Source of the DNA: Rhizobiaceae bacterium
GTDB taxonomy: Bacteria; Pseudomonadota; Alphaproteobacteria; Rhizobiales; Rhizobiaceae
Length of the DNA: 64,000 nucleotides
Direction: 5' to 3'
Assembly (NCBI GenBank): GCA_019635755.1
Contig: JAHBYW010000006.1
Coordinates: 254,001 to 318,000, forward strand
The position numbers were made by a program, and so were the translations under genes. The notes beneath the pieces are model-generated. The model was not told the DNA's origin. It saw only the letters and a program-made list of their open reading frames with translations, and did no database searches. Positions within the stretch are counted from its first letter, which is position 1; each line of letters opens with the position of its first letter. Below are positions 43,389 through 51,246 of this stretch, piece after piece.

Positions 43389-44143
43389 TCCTCTCGGCCC
43401 GCGATATCAGCGTCTCGTTCGGCGGCTTCACCGCGGTGGATGGTGCCGGGATCGATGTCGCCGAAGGCGCGGTCGTGGGCCTTGTCGGCCCCAACGGTGC
43501 CGGGAAGAGCTCGCTGTTCGGTGCCATCACAGGCTACCTGCCGGCGAGTGGTGGCACGGTCAGCCTTGACGGCGTGGACATCAGCAGGCTGCCGGCCTAC
43601 GGCCGCGTCCGGCGGGGACTCGGCCGCACCTTCCAGGTGCCGCGCGAATTCACCCACCTTTCGGTGCGCGACAACCTGTCGGCCGCAGTGCCGGAACAGA
43701 GCGGGGAAACGCTGCTGAAGCTGTTCGGGTCGCCGTCGGCCGTGCGCAAGGACGAGGCTCGGGTTCGCCGCAAGGTCGACGAGGTGCTTGAGATCGTCGG
43801 TCTCGGCCACGTCCAGGATCTGCATGGCGGCAGCCTCAGCGGCGGGCAGCGCAAACTTCTCGAACTGGGACGCGTGCTGCTGACCGATCCCCGCGTCGTG
43901 CTGCTCGACGAACCGTTCGGAGGCGTGAACCCGGTCATGATCGAGCGGCTCTCCGAGGTGATCAAGTCCCTCAATGATCGCGGCGTGGCATTCCTGATCG
44001 TCGAGCACAACCTCGCGGCGCTCTCCCGCCTCGTCGGCCGGCTCTATGTCATGGACCGCGGCAAGGTGATCGCCGAGGGTGCGCCAGCTGACGTGCTGTC
44101 GCTGCCGGCGGTGCAGGACGCATATCTCGGGACCGTCGCCTGA
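43385..44143 (+). CDS. ABC transporter ATP-binding protein, LivG type
   Basis: A 252-residue ATPase with Walker A GPNGAGKSS, GLGRTFQVPREFTHLSV at the Q-loop, signature LSGGQRKLLELGRVL, Walker B VVLLDEPFGGVNP and H-loop IVEHNL. The start at 43385 overlaps the LivM-type gene and the stop overlaps the LivF-type start (TGATG). Confidence 0.95.
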   Translation: MILSARDISVSFGGFTAVDGAGIDVAEGAVVGLVGPNGAGKSSLFGAITGYLPASGGTVSLDGVDISRLPAYGRVRRGLGRTFQVPREFTHLSVRDNLSAAVPEQSGETLLKLFGSPSAVRKDEARVRRKVDEVLEIVGLGHVQDLHGGSLSGGQRKLLELGRVLLTDPRVVLLDEPFGGVNPVMIERLSEVIKSLNDRGVAFLIVEHNLAALSRLVGRLYVMDRGKVIAEGAPADVLSLPAVQDAYLGTVA

Positions 44144-44844
44144 TGCCTCTCCTCGAAGTCGGACCGTTGTCGGGCGGATATGGCGATGCCGATGTTTTCA
44201 CCGACGTCTCGTTCTCCCTCGGGGTCGGCGAGATCGTGACGCTGGCCGGCACCAACGGCTCCGGCAAATCCTCGCTGGTGAAGGCGATCCTCGGCCTGCT
44301 GCCGCGCACGCGCGGAAGCGTCAGGTTCGACGGAGCCGAGATCGCCGGGTGGAGCGTCGGTGAGCGCGCGCGGCGCGGCATCGGTTATGTCCCGCAGGTC
44401 GCGAATGTCTTTCCGAGCCTGACGGTTCACGAGAACCTGCAGGTGATCGGCGTCGACGACCAGCGCCAGCGCATCGCCGAAACCTATGCCGCATTTCCGG
44501 CACTGGAGGCACGCAAACGCAACCGCGCAGGCTCGCTGTCGGGCGGCGAGCGGCAGCAGCTCGCCATCGCGCGCGTGCTGATCTCCAGGCCGCGTCTCAT
44601 CATTCTCGACGAACCCACGGCCAACCTGTCGCCGCTCCTCGTCAACCAGGTGTTCGACATCATCCAAAGACTGCCCTCGCCCGGCGTGGGCGTGCTTCTG
44701 GTCGAGCAGCGCGCCCGCGAGGCTCTGGCGATTAGCGCGCGGGGGATCATCATGGAAGCCGGTCGCGTCTGCGCCGCTGGACCCGCGCGGGAGCTGCTGG
44801 CGGACGGCGATCTCGCGCGCAGGTTCCTCGGCCAATATGCTTAG
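44143..44844 (+). CDS. ABC transporter ATP-binding protein, LivF type
   Basis: A 233-residue ATPase with Walker A GTNGSGKSS, GIGYVPQVANVFPSLTVHENL, signature LSGGERQQLAIARVL, Walker B LIILDEPTANLSP and H-loop LVEQRAREAL, where the usual His is Gln, as in many LivF proteins. It completes the importer, and the AtzG-like gene follows after 35 bp. Confidence 0.95.
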   Translation: MPLLEVGPLSGGYGDADVFTDVSFSLGVGEIVTLAGTNGSGKSSLVKAILGLLPRTRGSVRFDGAEIAGWSVGERARRGIGYVPQVANVFPSLTVHENLQVIGVDDQRQRIAETYAAFPALEARKRNRAGSLSGGERQQLAIARVLISRPRLIILDEPTANLSPLLVNQVFDIIQRLPSPGVGVLLVEQRAREALAISARGIIMEAGRVCAAGPARELLADGDLARRFLGQYA

Positions 44845-44879
44845 CTGCACCATTCCGCCGGGGGCGAGAGCAGGGAAAC

Positions 44880-45092
44880 ATGGTTGACGGCGGCATCGAC
44901 CTGCAGCGTGAGTTCGACATGCTGGCAGCGCGCGCCGGTCTGGACATTCCGGCCGACCGCCGACCGTCGATCTTCGCCTCCTTCGTCGAACTCCGCCGGC
45001 AGGCGGAGCTGTTGCGCGGAGCGCGGGCGGCGTCGGCAGAACCCGCCAACGTCTACGACCTCACGACAATCCTGCGCGCCGGCCGCCGATGA
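44880..45092 (+). CDS. AtzG-like small amidase subunit (DUF4089-like)
   Basis: A 70-residue helical protein. It has the pattern of AtzG/GatC-like partners: a DIPADRRPSIFASFVELRRQAELL helix pair and a short extended C-terminus with EPANVYDL that can wrap around the amidase. It overlaps the amidase start by ATGA (45089), which is the arrangement known for atzG-atzE. In that pair AtzG stabilises the amidase AtzE as a heterotetramer. The length and neighbour make the call reasonable, although the sequence itself is weakly conserved. Confidence 0.78.
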   Translation: MVDGGIDLQREFDMLAARAGLDIPADRRPSIFASFVELRRQAELLRGARAASAEPANVYDLTTILRAGRR

Positions 45093-46465
45093 CGGAGGCG
45101 CTCCACGAACTTTCGATCGCCGAGGCCGGCGCTCTCCTGAGAGACGGCTCCCTGACATCGGTTGCACTCACCCGCCACACGCTCGACCGGATCGCGGAAA
45201 GGGACCCGGCGATTCGGGCGTTCATCACCATCACGCCCGAGCGGGCGCTAGCCGACGCCGCGGCTGCCGACGCGGCCATCGCCCGCGGCGAGGATCTGGG
45301 GCCTCTCCACGGCATTCCCTACGGGCTCAAGGACATATTCGACACCGCCGGAATCCGGACCACATGCCACTCGAAGCTGCTCGTGGACCATGTTCCCGAC
45401 ACCGACGCGTACTGCCAGACGCTTCTTCGCCGCGGCGGCGGGGTGCTGGTCGGCAAGCTGGCGACGCACGAGTTCGCGATGGGCGGTCCGAGCTTCGACC
45501 TGCCGTTTCCACCGGCGCGCAATCCCTGGAACGTCGCGCACACGCCCGGCGGATCCTCGTCGGGGTCCGCCGCAGCCGTGGCCGCGGGCCTGCTGCGGAC
45601 TGCGATGGGCTCGGACACAGGTGGCTCTATCCGTCTGCCGGCCGGCTATTGCGGCGTCGTCGGCCTCAAGCCGACCTATGGCCTTGTTTCCCGGCGTGGC
45701 GTCTACCCCTTGTCCTATACGCTCGACCATGCGGGTCCGCTGGCCCGGACGGTCGAGGATTGCGCGCTGACCCTGGCGGTTGTGGCCGGCCATGATGCCG
45801 ACGATCCCGCATCCGCTGCCGGTGCGGCGGCGAATTTCACCCGCGACCTCAAGCGAGGTGTCGAAGGACTGAGGATCGGCTTCGTGCGGCATTTCCACGC
45901 CGATGCGGGCGAGGCCGCCGCGGAGACCGTCGCGGCGCTGGAGGCCGCGGCCGACAGGCTGGCGCGCCTCGGCGCCGTGGTCGAGGAGGTCCGCCTGCCC
46001 GACTACGCCCTGTTCAACGCCGCCAGCCGGATCATCATTTCGGCCGAGTGTTTTGCCGTCCACGAGAAAAACCTTCGCGAACGGCCCCTGGACTACGGCC
46101 GGCTCGGTCACGAGCGACTGGTACTCGGAGCGTTCGTGAGCGGCGCCGACTACGTGCAGGCGATGCGGGTGCGGCGGGAACTCGCGATTGTGCTCAATCT
46201 CGAGGTCCTGGCCCGGTTCGACGCGTTGATCCTCGCCTCGACCCTGACGCCCGCCCCGCGTTTTGCCGACATTTCGTCGACGGCGCCCACGGTCTGGCCG
46301 ATTCGCATGTCGCCGTTCAACCTGACCGGCAATCCGGCGCTCTCGGTGCCCAATGGGCTTTCCTCGTCCGGGCTGCCTCTGTCGATGCAGATCGTGGGCC
46401 GACCGTTTGACGATGCGACGGTCCTGCGGGTGGGCCATGCCCACGAGACGTCCCTTGCGGACTAG
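45089..46465 (+). CDS. Amidase signature family enzyme (AtzE/GatA-like)
   Basis: A 458-residue amidase. The Ser-cisSer-Lys triad is complete: Lys81 in IPYGLKDIFD, the cis-Ser region at 156-157 in TPGGSSSGSAAAV and nucleophile Ser180 in SDTGGSIRLPAGYCG. It hydrolyses an amide to acid and ammonia in the cytoplasm. It is the terminal gene of the LIV-type transporter operon and coupled to an AtzG-like partner, as in cyanuric acid/carboxybiuret degradation. No cyanuric acid hydrolase (AtzD) is present, so the substrate is probably a different small amide. The divergent amidohydrolase may perform a ring-opening step. Confidence 0.93.
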   Translation: MTEALHELSIAEAGALLRDGSLTSVALTRHTLDRIAERDPAIRAFITITPERALADAAAADAAIARGEDLGPLHGIPYGLKDIFDTAGIRTTCHSKLLVDHVPDTDAYCQTLLRRGGGVLVGKLATHEFAMGGPSFDLPFPPARNPWNVAHTPGGSSSGSAAAVAAGLLRTAMGSDTGGSIRLPAGYCGVVGLKPTYGLVSRRGVYPLSYTLDHAGPLARTVEDCALTLAVVAGHDADDPASAAGAAANFTRDLKRGVEGLRIGFVRHFHADAGEAAAETVAALEAAADRLARLGAVVEEVRLPDYALFNAASRIIISAECFAVHEKNLRERPLDYGRLGHERLVLGAFVSGADYVQAMRVRRELAIVLNLEVLARFDALILASTLTPAPRFADISSTAPTVWPIRMSPFNLTGNPALSVPNGLSSSGLPLSMQIVGRPFDDATVLRVGHAHETSLAD

Positions 46466-46634
46466 ACCGGGCCTGCGGCGGCCTCCATCGCGTCAAGTCT
46501 CGAGACCACGATCGCCAGGTGCGACTTGTGCATCGTCGCCACCAGGCGGACATCCCGCAATTCGAGGCATCTGAGGCAAAGCCGCGATGCCACGGCGCTT
46601 CGGAAGCGTTGGATCGGGCGCCAAGGGGACCGAA

Positions 46635-46709
<75 letters not shown>

Positions 46710-46792
46710 ATTCGAAGCCGCGCATACATCATGAACGCCAGCCGAGGTCAATAGCCGCATCGAGCCGGCAAATCGCCGGCGCGGCGGCCGGT

Positions 46793-47155
46793 TCAGGCGG
46801 CCTGCAGCATCTTCTCGACCTCGTTCACGAGGTCGCGCAGATGGAACGGCTTGGAGAGCACCTTGGCGTCCTTCGGTGCCTTCGAATCGGGGTTCAGCGC
46901 CACCGCGGCGAAGCCGGTGATGAACATCACCTTGAGGTCCGGATCGAGTTCGGTCGCACGGCGCGCGAGCTCGATCCCGTCCATCTCAGGCATGACGATG
47001 TCGGTGAGCAGCAGCGAGAACGGCTCCTCGCGCAGGCGCTCATAGGCGCTCGCGCCATTGTCGAAATCGATGACCTGGTAGCCGGCGCGCTCCAGGGCCT
47101 TGACCAGGAAGCGCCGCATGTCCTCGTCGTCTTCCGCCAGAAGAATTCGCGCCAT
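46793..47155 (-). CDS. cpdR: Single-domain response regulator CpdR
   Basis: A 120-residue stand-alone receiver domain. The acidic pocket (AEDDED), the phospho-acceptor Asp52 in LLLTDIVMPEMDGIEL, the Thr in FITGFA and Lys102 in LSKPF are all present. The N-terminus MARILLAEDDEDMRRFLVKALE is that of alphaproteobacterial CpdR. Unphosphorylated CpdR primes the ClpXP protease and links cell-cycle phosphorelay signalling to proteolysis. The ATG at 47155 gives the family start, since open sequence further upstream has no similar proteins. It is divergent from the second FGase-like gene across 207 bp. Confidence 0.93.
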   Translation of the reverse strand: MARILLAEDDEDMRRFLVKALERAGYQVIDFDNGASAYERLREEPFSLLLTDIVMPEMDGIELARRATELDPDLKVMFITGFAAVALNPDSKAPKDAKVLSKPFHLRDLVNEVEKMLQAA

Positions 47156-47362
47156 CCGACCCGTCCGAGCTGCGTCCCGGCGCCATCGGCGGCGCCCCAT
47201 TAACCATATGCCTGTATATGAATCGGCAGCGGTAAAGATCAAGTGAACGGGAGGCGGCCGACCTGTGAAGAGACGCGCCGCAGAGGCAAAGCTGGACACG
47301 AGACGCACCCGGTGGCACGGTCGGCGCATGGCTGATGCTTCTCTCCGCGGGGTCTGCGGGCA

Positions 47363-48253
47363 ATGACGGCGGTGGACGATTTCTCCACCGTGCCTGCCTT
47401 CGAGATCAGGTCGCCCGGCGTCCAGCGCGTTCCCTTCATCTTCAACTCCCCGCACAGCGGGCGTCACTATCCGCCCCGCTTCCTTGCCATGACGCGTCTC
47501 GACGGCGTCGCCATCCGGCGCTCGGAGGATTCGCATGTCGACGACCTTTTCGGCGCGGCCGTCGCGTTCGGCGCGCCGATGCTGGCGGCCAACTTCCCGC
47601 GCGCCTATCTGGACGTGAACCGGGAGCCCTGGGAACTCGATCCGCGCATGTTCGTCGATCCCGTGCCCCCCTTCGCCAACATCCGGTCGGCGCGCGTTGC
47701 GGGCGGACTGGGCACCGTGCCGAGGCTCGTCGGAGACGGCATGGACATCTATGCCGGCCGGCTGCCGCTGGCCGAGGCGACGTCCCGGATCGAGCAGATC
47801 TACAAACCTTACCACGACACGCTGAAGACGCTGATCATGCGCACGCATGCGGTGTTCGGCTACTCGATCCTGATCGACTGCCACTCGATGCCGGCCAGCG
47901 TGCGCATCGGCGAGACGGGCGTCCGTCCAGACTTCATCATCGGCGACCGTTTCGGCGCCTCGGCCTCGCCCGTGCTGACCGAGCATGCGATCGGCCTGCT
48001 GATCGGCATGGGCTACACGGTCGCCCACAACAAGCCATATGCCGGCGGGTTCATCACCGAACACTACGGCAGGCCGCCGAAGCGGCTGCACGCGCTACAG
48101 ATCGAGGTGAATCGCGGGCTCTACATGAACGAGAGGACGTTCGAGAAGACGTCCGGATTCGACGCGCTCGCCGAGGATCTCGGGCGATTCGCGGCCGAGC
48201 TCATGTCGCTGCCCGACCATGCCTTCATCGACCTTCCGCTCGCTGCCGAGTGA
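47363..48253 (+). CDS. N-formylglutamate amidohydrolase-family protein (second copy)
   Basis: A 296-residue FGase-family hydrolase. It has FIFNSPHSGRHYPPRFL, RRSEDSHVDDLF, NFPRAYLDVNREPWELDPRMF, ILIDCHSMP and LQIEVNRGLYMNE, which contribute the expected zinc-site residues (His, Glu, His) and substrate arginines. It differs clearly from the copy at 7604, being only distantly similar. No histidine-utilisation genes are adjacent. Its partner is cpdR, divergently encoded, an arrangement I recall from other rhizobial genomes. Annotation as HutG would be premature. Confidence 0.88.
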   Translation: MTAVDDFSTVPAFEIRSPGVQRVPFIFNSPHSGRHYPPRFLAMTRLDGVAIRRSEDSHVDDLFGAAVAFGAPMLAANFPRAYLDVNREPWELDPRMFVDPVPPFANIRSARVAGGLGTVPRLVGDGMDIYAGRLPLAEATSRIEQIYKPYHDTLKTLIMRTHAVFGYSILIDCHSMPASVRIGETGVRPDFIIGDRFGASASPVLTEHAIGLLIGMGYTVAHNKPYAGGFITEHYGRPPKRLHALQIEVNRGLYMNERTFEKTSGFDALAEDLGRFAAELMSLPDHAFIDLPLAAE

Positions 48254-48278
48254 CGCTCGGACAATCGCTGCGGCGCGC

Positions 48279-48365
48279 AAAAAAAAGACCGCATCGCGGT
48301 TGCGACGCGGTCCAAGTCTAGGGAGGAAACGCCCAAGGAGGGCATGGACGAGCGAACCCGTCCAT
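48279..48365 (-). ncRNA. suhB/MmgR-type (alpha-r8) trans-acting small RNA
   Basis: On the minus strand a promoter (TTGACA 48398-48393, 16-nt spacer, TAGGGT 48376-48371) precedes a roughly 87-nt unit. It contains an 8-bp hairpin (48366-48359 with 48350-48343), a small GCCC/GGGC hairpin, a single-stranded TTTCCTCCCT stretch suited to pairing with Shine-Dalgarno sequences, and a terminator hairpin (48312-48287) ending in eight T. It lies upstream of, and antiparallel to, an inositol-monophosphatase-family gene, as the suhB RNA motif does in Rhizobiales. MmgR of Sinorhizobium meliloti limits polyhydroxybutyrate accumulation. The identity is assigned from memory of the motif. Confidence 0.75.
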
Positions 48366-48370
48366 GGACA

Positions 48371-48398
48371 ACCCTATTGTGCGGTGCACAAATGTCAA
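48371..48398 (-). promoter_or_regulatory. Promoter of the MmgR-like small RNA
   Basis: TTGACA (48398-48393) and TAGGGT (48376-48371) are separated by 16 nt on the minus strand, placing the start near 48365, exactly at the foot of the first hairpin. Confidence 0.6.
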
Positions 48399-48489
48399 GC
48401 CGTATTCATGATTTGTTAAATCCGATTTATGTGACAATTGGGCGCGGCCGTGCGGCCCGGCGACGCGGCAAGAGGCAGTGGGGCGGCAG

Positions 48490-49260
48490 ATGCCTGTGAC
48501 AGCGGAATTCATGCGCCGCGTGGCGGCGGCGGCGGCGGCCGAGACGCTGCCGCGGTTTCGCAGCCAGGCTGCGGTCGCCAACAAGCTGGCCGGCGGCTTC
48601 GACCCGGTCACCGAGGCGGACCGGGAGGCCGAGCGCGCCATCCGGGCGGTGATCGCCGCGGAGTTTCCCGAGCACGGCATTCTGGGCGAGGAACATGGCG
48701 CCGAGAACACGGGCAACAGCCATGTCTGGGTGATCGACCCCATCGACGGCACGCGGGCCTTCATCTCCGGCCTGCCGGTGTGGGGTACGCTCGTCGGGCT
48801 GACGGTGGACGGCGACGCGGTCGCCGGGCTGATGTCGCAGCCCTTCACCGGAGAACTCTACTACGCCACCGAGGAGGGGTCGTTCTACGAAGGCCCCGGC
48901 GGGGCGCGGCGGCTGTCGACGCGCCCCACGAAGAAGCTCGCAGACGCCACGCTCTTCACCACGACGCCGGCGCTCTTCAAGGGCGGCCAGCGCGCGCTCT
49001 ACGACCGGCTGGAGGCGACCGTCCGGCTGCCGCGCTACGGGACGGATTGCTACGCCTTCGCCATGGTCGCCGCGGGCCATGCCGACATCGTCACCGATCC
49101 GGGGCTGCAATCCTACGACATCGTCGGGCTGATCCCCATCATCGAACGGGCCGGCGGCGTTGTCACCACGTTCGACGGGCGGCCGGCCGAACAGGGCGGT
49201 GACATCCTCGCCGCCGCGACGCCTGAACTGCATGCCGCGGCGATGGCGATGCTGGCCTGA
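48490..49260 (+). CDS. Inositol-monophosphatase-family histidinol phosphatase (HisN-like)
   Basis: A 256-residue lithium-sensitive phosphatase-fold enzyme. Metal motifs are present: DPVTEADREAE, GEEHG, DPIDGTRAFISG and the C-terminal SYDIVGLIPIIERAGG. The DPIDGT and TDCYAFAMVAAGHADIVTDPGL segments resemble HisN histidinol-phosphatases more than SuhB. It would convert histidinol phosphate to histidinol in histidine synthesis. The ATG at 48490 (after GTGGGG, 6-nt spacing) is preferred to GTG 48478. A small RNA is encoded antiparallel upstream. Confidence 0.88.
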   Translation: MPVTAEFMRRVAAAAAAETLPRFRSQAAVANKLAGGFDPVTEADREAERAIRAVIAAEFPEHGILGEEHGAENTGNSHVWVIDPIDGTRAFISGLPVWGTLVGLTVDGDAVAGLMSQPFTGELYYATEEGSFYEGPGGARRLSTRPTKKLADATLFTTTPALFKGGQRALYDRLEATVRLPRYGTDCYAFAMVAAGHADIVTDPGLQSYDIVGLIPIIERAGGVVTTFDGRPAEQGGDILAAATPELHAAAMAMLA

Positions 49261-49290
49261 CGCCCCTCGTCACACGACCGGACTGCTAGC

Positions 49291-50250
49291 CTAGATCGTC
49301 CTGGGGTCGGTTCCGGGAATGAAGGCGTCGAAGGCGGCGAGCAGCTGCTCCCGGAAGATGTCCGCTTCCTGCCAGACCTCGTGGCGCGCGCCGTCGAGAG
49401 TGAGCAGCGAGCCGGCGCGCAGATGCTTCGCGTAGTGCTCGATCGCCTCCGTCGAGACGACCTCGTCCGATCCCGCCGCGATGAACAGCATGGGGATCTG
49501 GATGCGCGCCATGAATTCCGGGTCGTGCACCTTGTCCACCGCCACCGTCGCGGCATGGATCCACGTGGCGGTCGGCCCGCCGAGGCCGAGCTGCGGCCAC
49601 GTCTGGAAGATCTGGACGTTGCGAAGGTAGCGTCCGAGGTCGGTCGTCAGCACGTTCGTGGCGAAGGGCGTCGGCTGTTTCGGCCGCGGCCCGCCGGTCA
49701 GGTACATGTGCCCGAGCCCGACATTGTAGAGCAGGGCGGTGGCGCGGCGGACGGTCGCGTTGGAGAACGGAAGGCCCTTCAGCCCAAGCAGCGGCACGCA
49801 CAGGATCATGCGCTGCACGCGGTTGATCATGCGCGGTGCCGCGAGAAGTCCGACCAGCGCGCCGGTCGAGTGGCCCATAATGTAGAAGGGCGCCCGGCAG
49901 TCGGCCAGAACCACCTCCTCGAAGAAGCGCTCGACGTCCGAGACGTACTCGTCGAAGCTCTCGACGTAGCCGCGCTCCGGATCGCTGATCAGCCGGTCGG
50001 ACGCCCCCTGGCCGCGCAGGTCGAACGTGGCGACGCCGAGGCCGCGCGCGGTGATGTCCCGCGCCGTCTCGAAATATTTCTCGATGCACTCGTTGCGGCC
50101 CTGGATGATGATCACCGTGCCCTTCAGCGGGCGGCCGGTGGCCGGGAAGCGCGCATAGCGCAGCGTCTTGCCGTCGGCAGTCACGAAAAACCCCGCCCGG
50201 GCGTTCTCGGGCACGGGGTTTGCCGGGGTCTCGAAGAACAGCGTGGACAT
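49291..50250 (-). CDS. Alpha/beta hydrolase (lysophospholipase/serine aminopeptidase S33 type)
   Basis: A 319-residue hydrolase related to PldB/monoacylglycerol lipases. The nucleophile is in IMGHSTGAL, the acid in AAGSDEVV and the histidine in GARHEVWQE. The GRNECIEKYFETARDI segment after the first strand is typical of this subgroup. There is no signal peptide, so it is likely cytoplasmic or membrane-associated and acts on lysophospholipids or monoglycerides. It converges with the HisN-like gene, 30 bp between stops. Confidence 0.92.
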   Translation of the reverse strand: MSTLFFETPANPVPENARAGFFVTADGKTLRYARFPATGRPLKGTVIIIQGRNECIEKYFETARDITARGLGVATFDLRGQGASDRLISDPERGYVESFDEYVSDVERFFEEVVLADCRAPFYIMGHSTGALVGLLAAPRMINRVQRMILCVPLLGLKGLPFSNATVRRATALLYNVGLGHMYLTGGPRPKQPTPFATNVLTTDLGRYLRNVQIFQTWPQLGLGGPTATWIHAATVAVDKVHDPEFMARIQIPMLFIAAGSDEVVSTEAIEHYAKHLRAGSLLTLDGARHEVWQEADIFREQLLAAFDAFIPGTDPRTI

Positions 50251-50367
50251 CTAGCGGGAAGGGCCGACGGAAGGAATCGCCGTCCTGCATAGAAAGGCGC
50301 CGTCGGAAAGGCAAAGGAAAAGGGAGTACCGCGGCTTCCAGCCGTCGACGCGCTGGATCGAAACGGC

Positions 50368-50402
50368 GAGGCCCGAGACCGCGTGCGGCGGTCTCGGGCC
50401 TC
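50368..50402. terminator. 15-bp perfect hairpin, possible bidirectional terminator or insulator
   Basis: Arms 50368-50382 and 50388-50402 are perfectly complementary with a 5-nt loop. No T run follows on either strand. It sits between two divergently transcribed genes, where a terminator is not obviously needed, so it may be a relic of a short intergenic repeat or insulate the two promoters. Confidence 0.4.
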
Positions 50403-50591
50403 TGTCGATCCGGGAGGAAGGGACGTTACACCCGGTTCGGCCTCGTTGCGGTGCTCCGTTGGAGCCGTCCGCTGAACCAATTCGATGAGGGGAAACTACC
50501 CGATGCGATGTGAACCCGAACCGAAGCGTGGGTTCATCCGCGGTTCAGGGTTGCGGCATCTTTGCGGCGGCGGGCATGGCGCCAGCGGACC

Positions 50592-50620
50592 CTTGAAACG
50601 CCGGTTCGCGGTTCCCAAAT
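50592..50620 (+). promoter_or_regulatory. Heat-shock sigma factor (RpoH) promoter
   Basis: CTTGAAA at 50592-50598 and CCCAAAT at 50614-50620 are separated by 15 nt, matching the RpoH (sigma-32) consensus CTTGAAA-N13-17-CCCATNT. Transcription would start near 50627 and give a leader of about 100 nt before hsp20. Confidence 0.65.
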
Positions 50621-50626
50621 CTCTGA

Positions 50627-50726
50627 CGCGGCCGCCACCTTCGGGGCCGCTGGCATCCGGCCAAGCGCCTTTCGGGCTTGCCACCGTGCCAAACGCACAA
50701 CCTGTTGCTCAATGGAGAACTGAACC
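50627..50726 (+). promoter_or_regulatory. ROSE-type RNA thermometer in the hsp20 leader
   Basis: The leader ends with a weak hairpin (50704-50720) in which TTGCT pairs across a short CAAT loop with the Shine-Dalgarno GGAG (50714-50717), the defining ROSE feature (U(U/C)GCU opposite the SD). Upstream stems, GCGGCC/GGCCGC at about 50627-50650 and an AAGC...GCTT stem at about 50662-50680, complete the multi-hairpin layout. It should block translation at low temperature and open on heat shock. Confidence 0.75.
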
Positions 50727-51197
50727 ATGCGTCACGTTGATTTCTCGCCGCTCTATCGCTCGACCGTCGGCTTCGACCGGCTCTTCTCGATGCTGGACAG
50801 CCTTGGCCAGCCCGACAGCGGCACCAGCTACCCGCCCTACAACATCGAGCGCACCGGCGAGGACGCCTATCGGATTTCGATGGCGGTCGCCGGCTTCTCC
50901 GACGAGGAGATCACGCTCGAGGCGCACCGCAACGTGCTGACCGTGAAGGGCGAGCGCAAGGAAGAGGCCGGCAATGACGGTGCCGAGGTGCTCTACCGCG
51001 GCATCGCCGCGCGCGCCTTCGAGCGCCGCTTCCAGCTCGCCGACCACGTCGAGGTCGTCGGTGCCTCGTTGAAGAACGGCCTGCTCTTCATCGACCTCAA
51101 GAGGAACATTCCCGAGGAGATGAAGCCCCGCAAGATCGCAATCGGCAATGGCTCGGCCAAGACCGCCAAGCAGATCGAGGCCAAGGTCGCCGCCTGA
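50727..51197 (+). CDS. Small heat-shock protein, Hsp20/IbpA family
   Basis: A 156-residue alpha-crystallin-type chaperone that holds unfolded proteins. The IbpA-like N-terminus (FSPLYRSTVGFDRLFSMLD) is followed by the alpha-crystallin domain (~38-135: YPPYNIERTGEDAYRISMAVAGF, VLTVKGERKEE, RAFERRFQLADHVEVVGASLKNGLLFIDL). The C-terminal PRKIAIG supplies the I-x-I motif used for oligomer formation. Control by RpoH and ROSE fits the rhizobial hspA class. A UUCG-loop terminator follows. Confidence 0.96.
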   Translation: MRHVDFSPLYRSTVGFDRLFSMLDSLGQPDSGTSYPPYNIERTGEDAYRISMAVAGFSDEEITLEAHRNVLTVKGERKEEAGNDGAEVLYRGIAARAFERRFQLADHVEVVGASLKNGLLFIDLKRNIPEEMKPRKIAIGNGSAKTAKQIEAKVAA

Positions 51198-51222
51198 CGC
51201 AGCGCGGGATCGAAACTTCGGG

Positions 51223-51242
51223 ACGGCGCCTTCGGGCGCCGT
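51223..51242 (+). terminator. UUCG-tetraloop terminator after hsp20
   Basis: An 8-bp stem (51223-51230 with 51235-51242) around TTCG, followed by TCTGTT. It ends just at the 3' end of the convergent threonine aldolase gene and could serve both. Confidence 0.7.
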
Positions 51243-51246
51243 TCTG

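Larger units (their letters stand above)
50251..50726. other. Intergenic region with hairpin, RpoH promoter and ROSE element
   Basis: This 476-bp gap between divergent genes contains no supported coding sequence. It holds a 15-bp perfect hairpin at 50368-50402, then from 50592 the heat-shock promoter and thermometer described separately. The first ~110 bp upstream of the hydrolase presumably contain its promoter, but I see no clear boxes. Confidence 0.6.

Noticed and set aside
47156-47362. CtrA binding site upstream of cpdR
   Set aside because: Only a single TTAA half-site is visible (in ATTAACC near 47200). The TTAA-N7-TTAA pair is not present.
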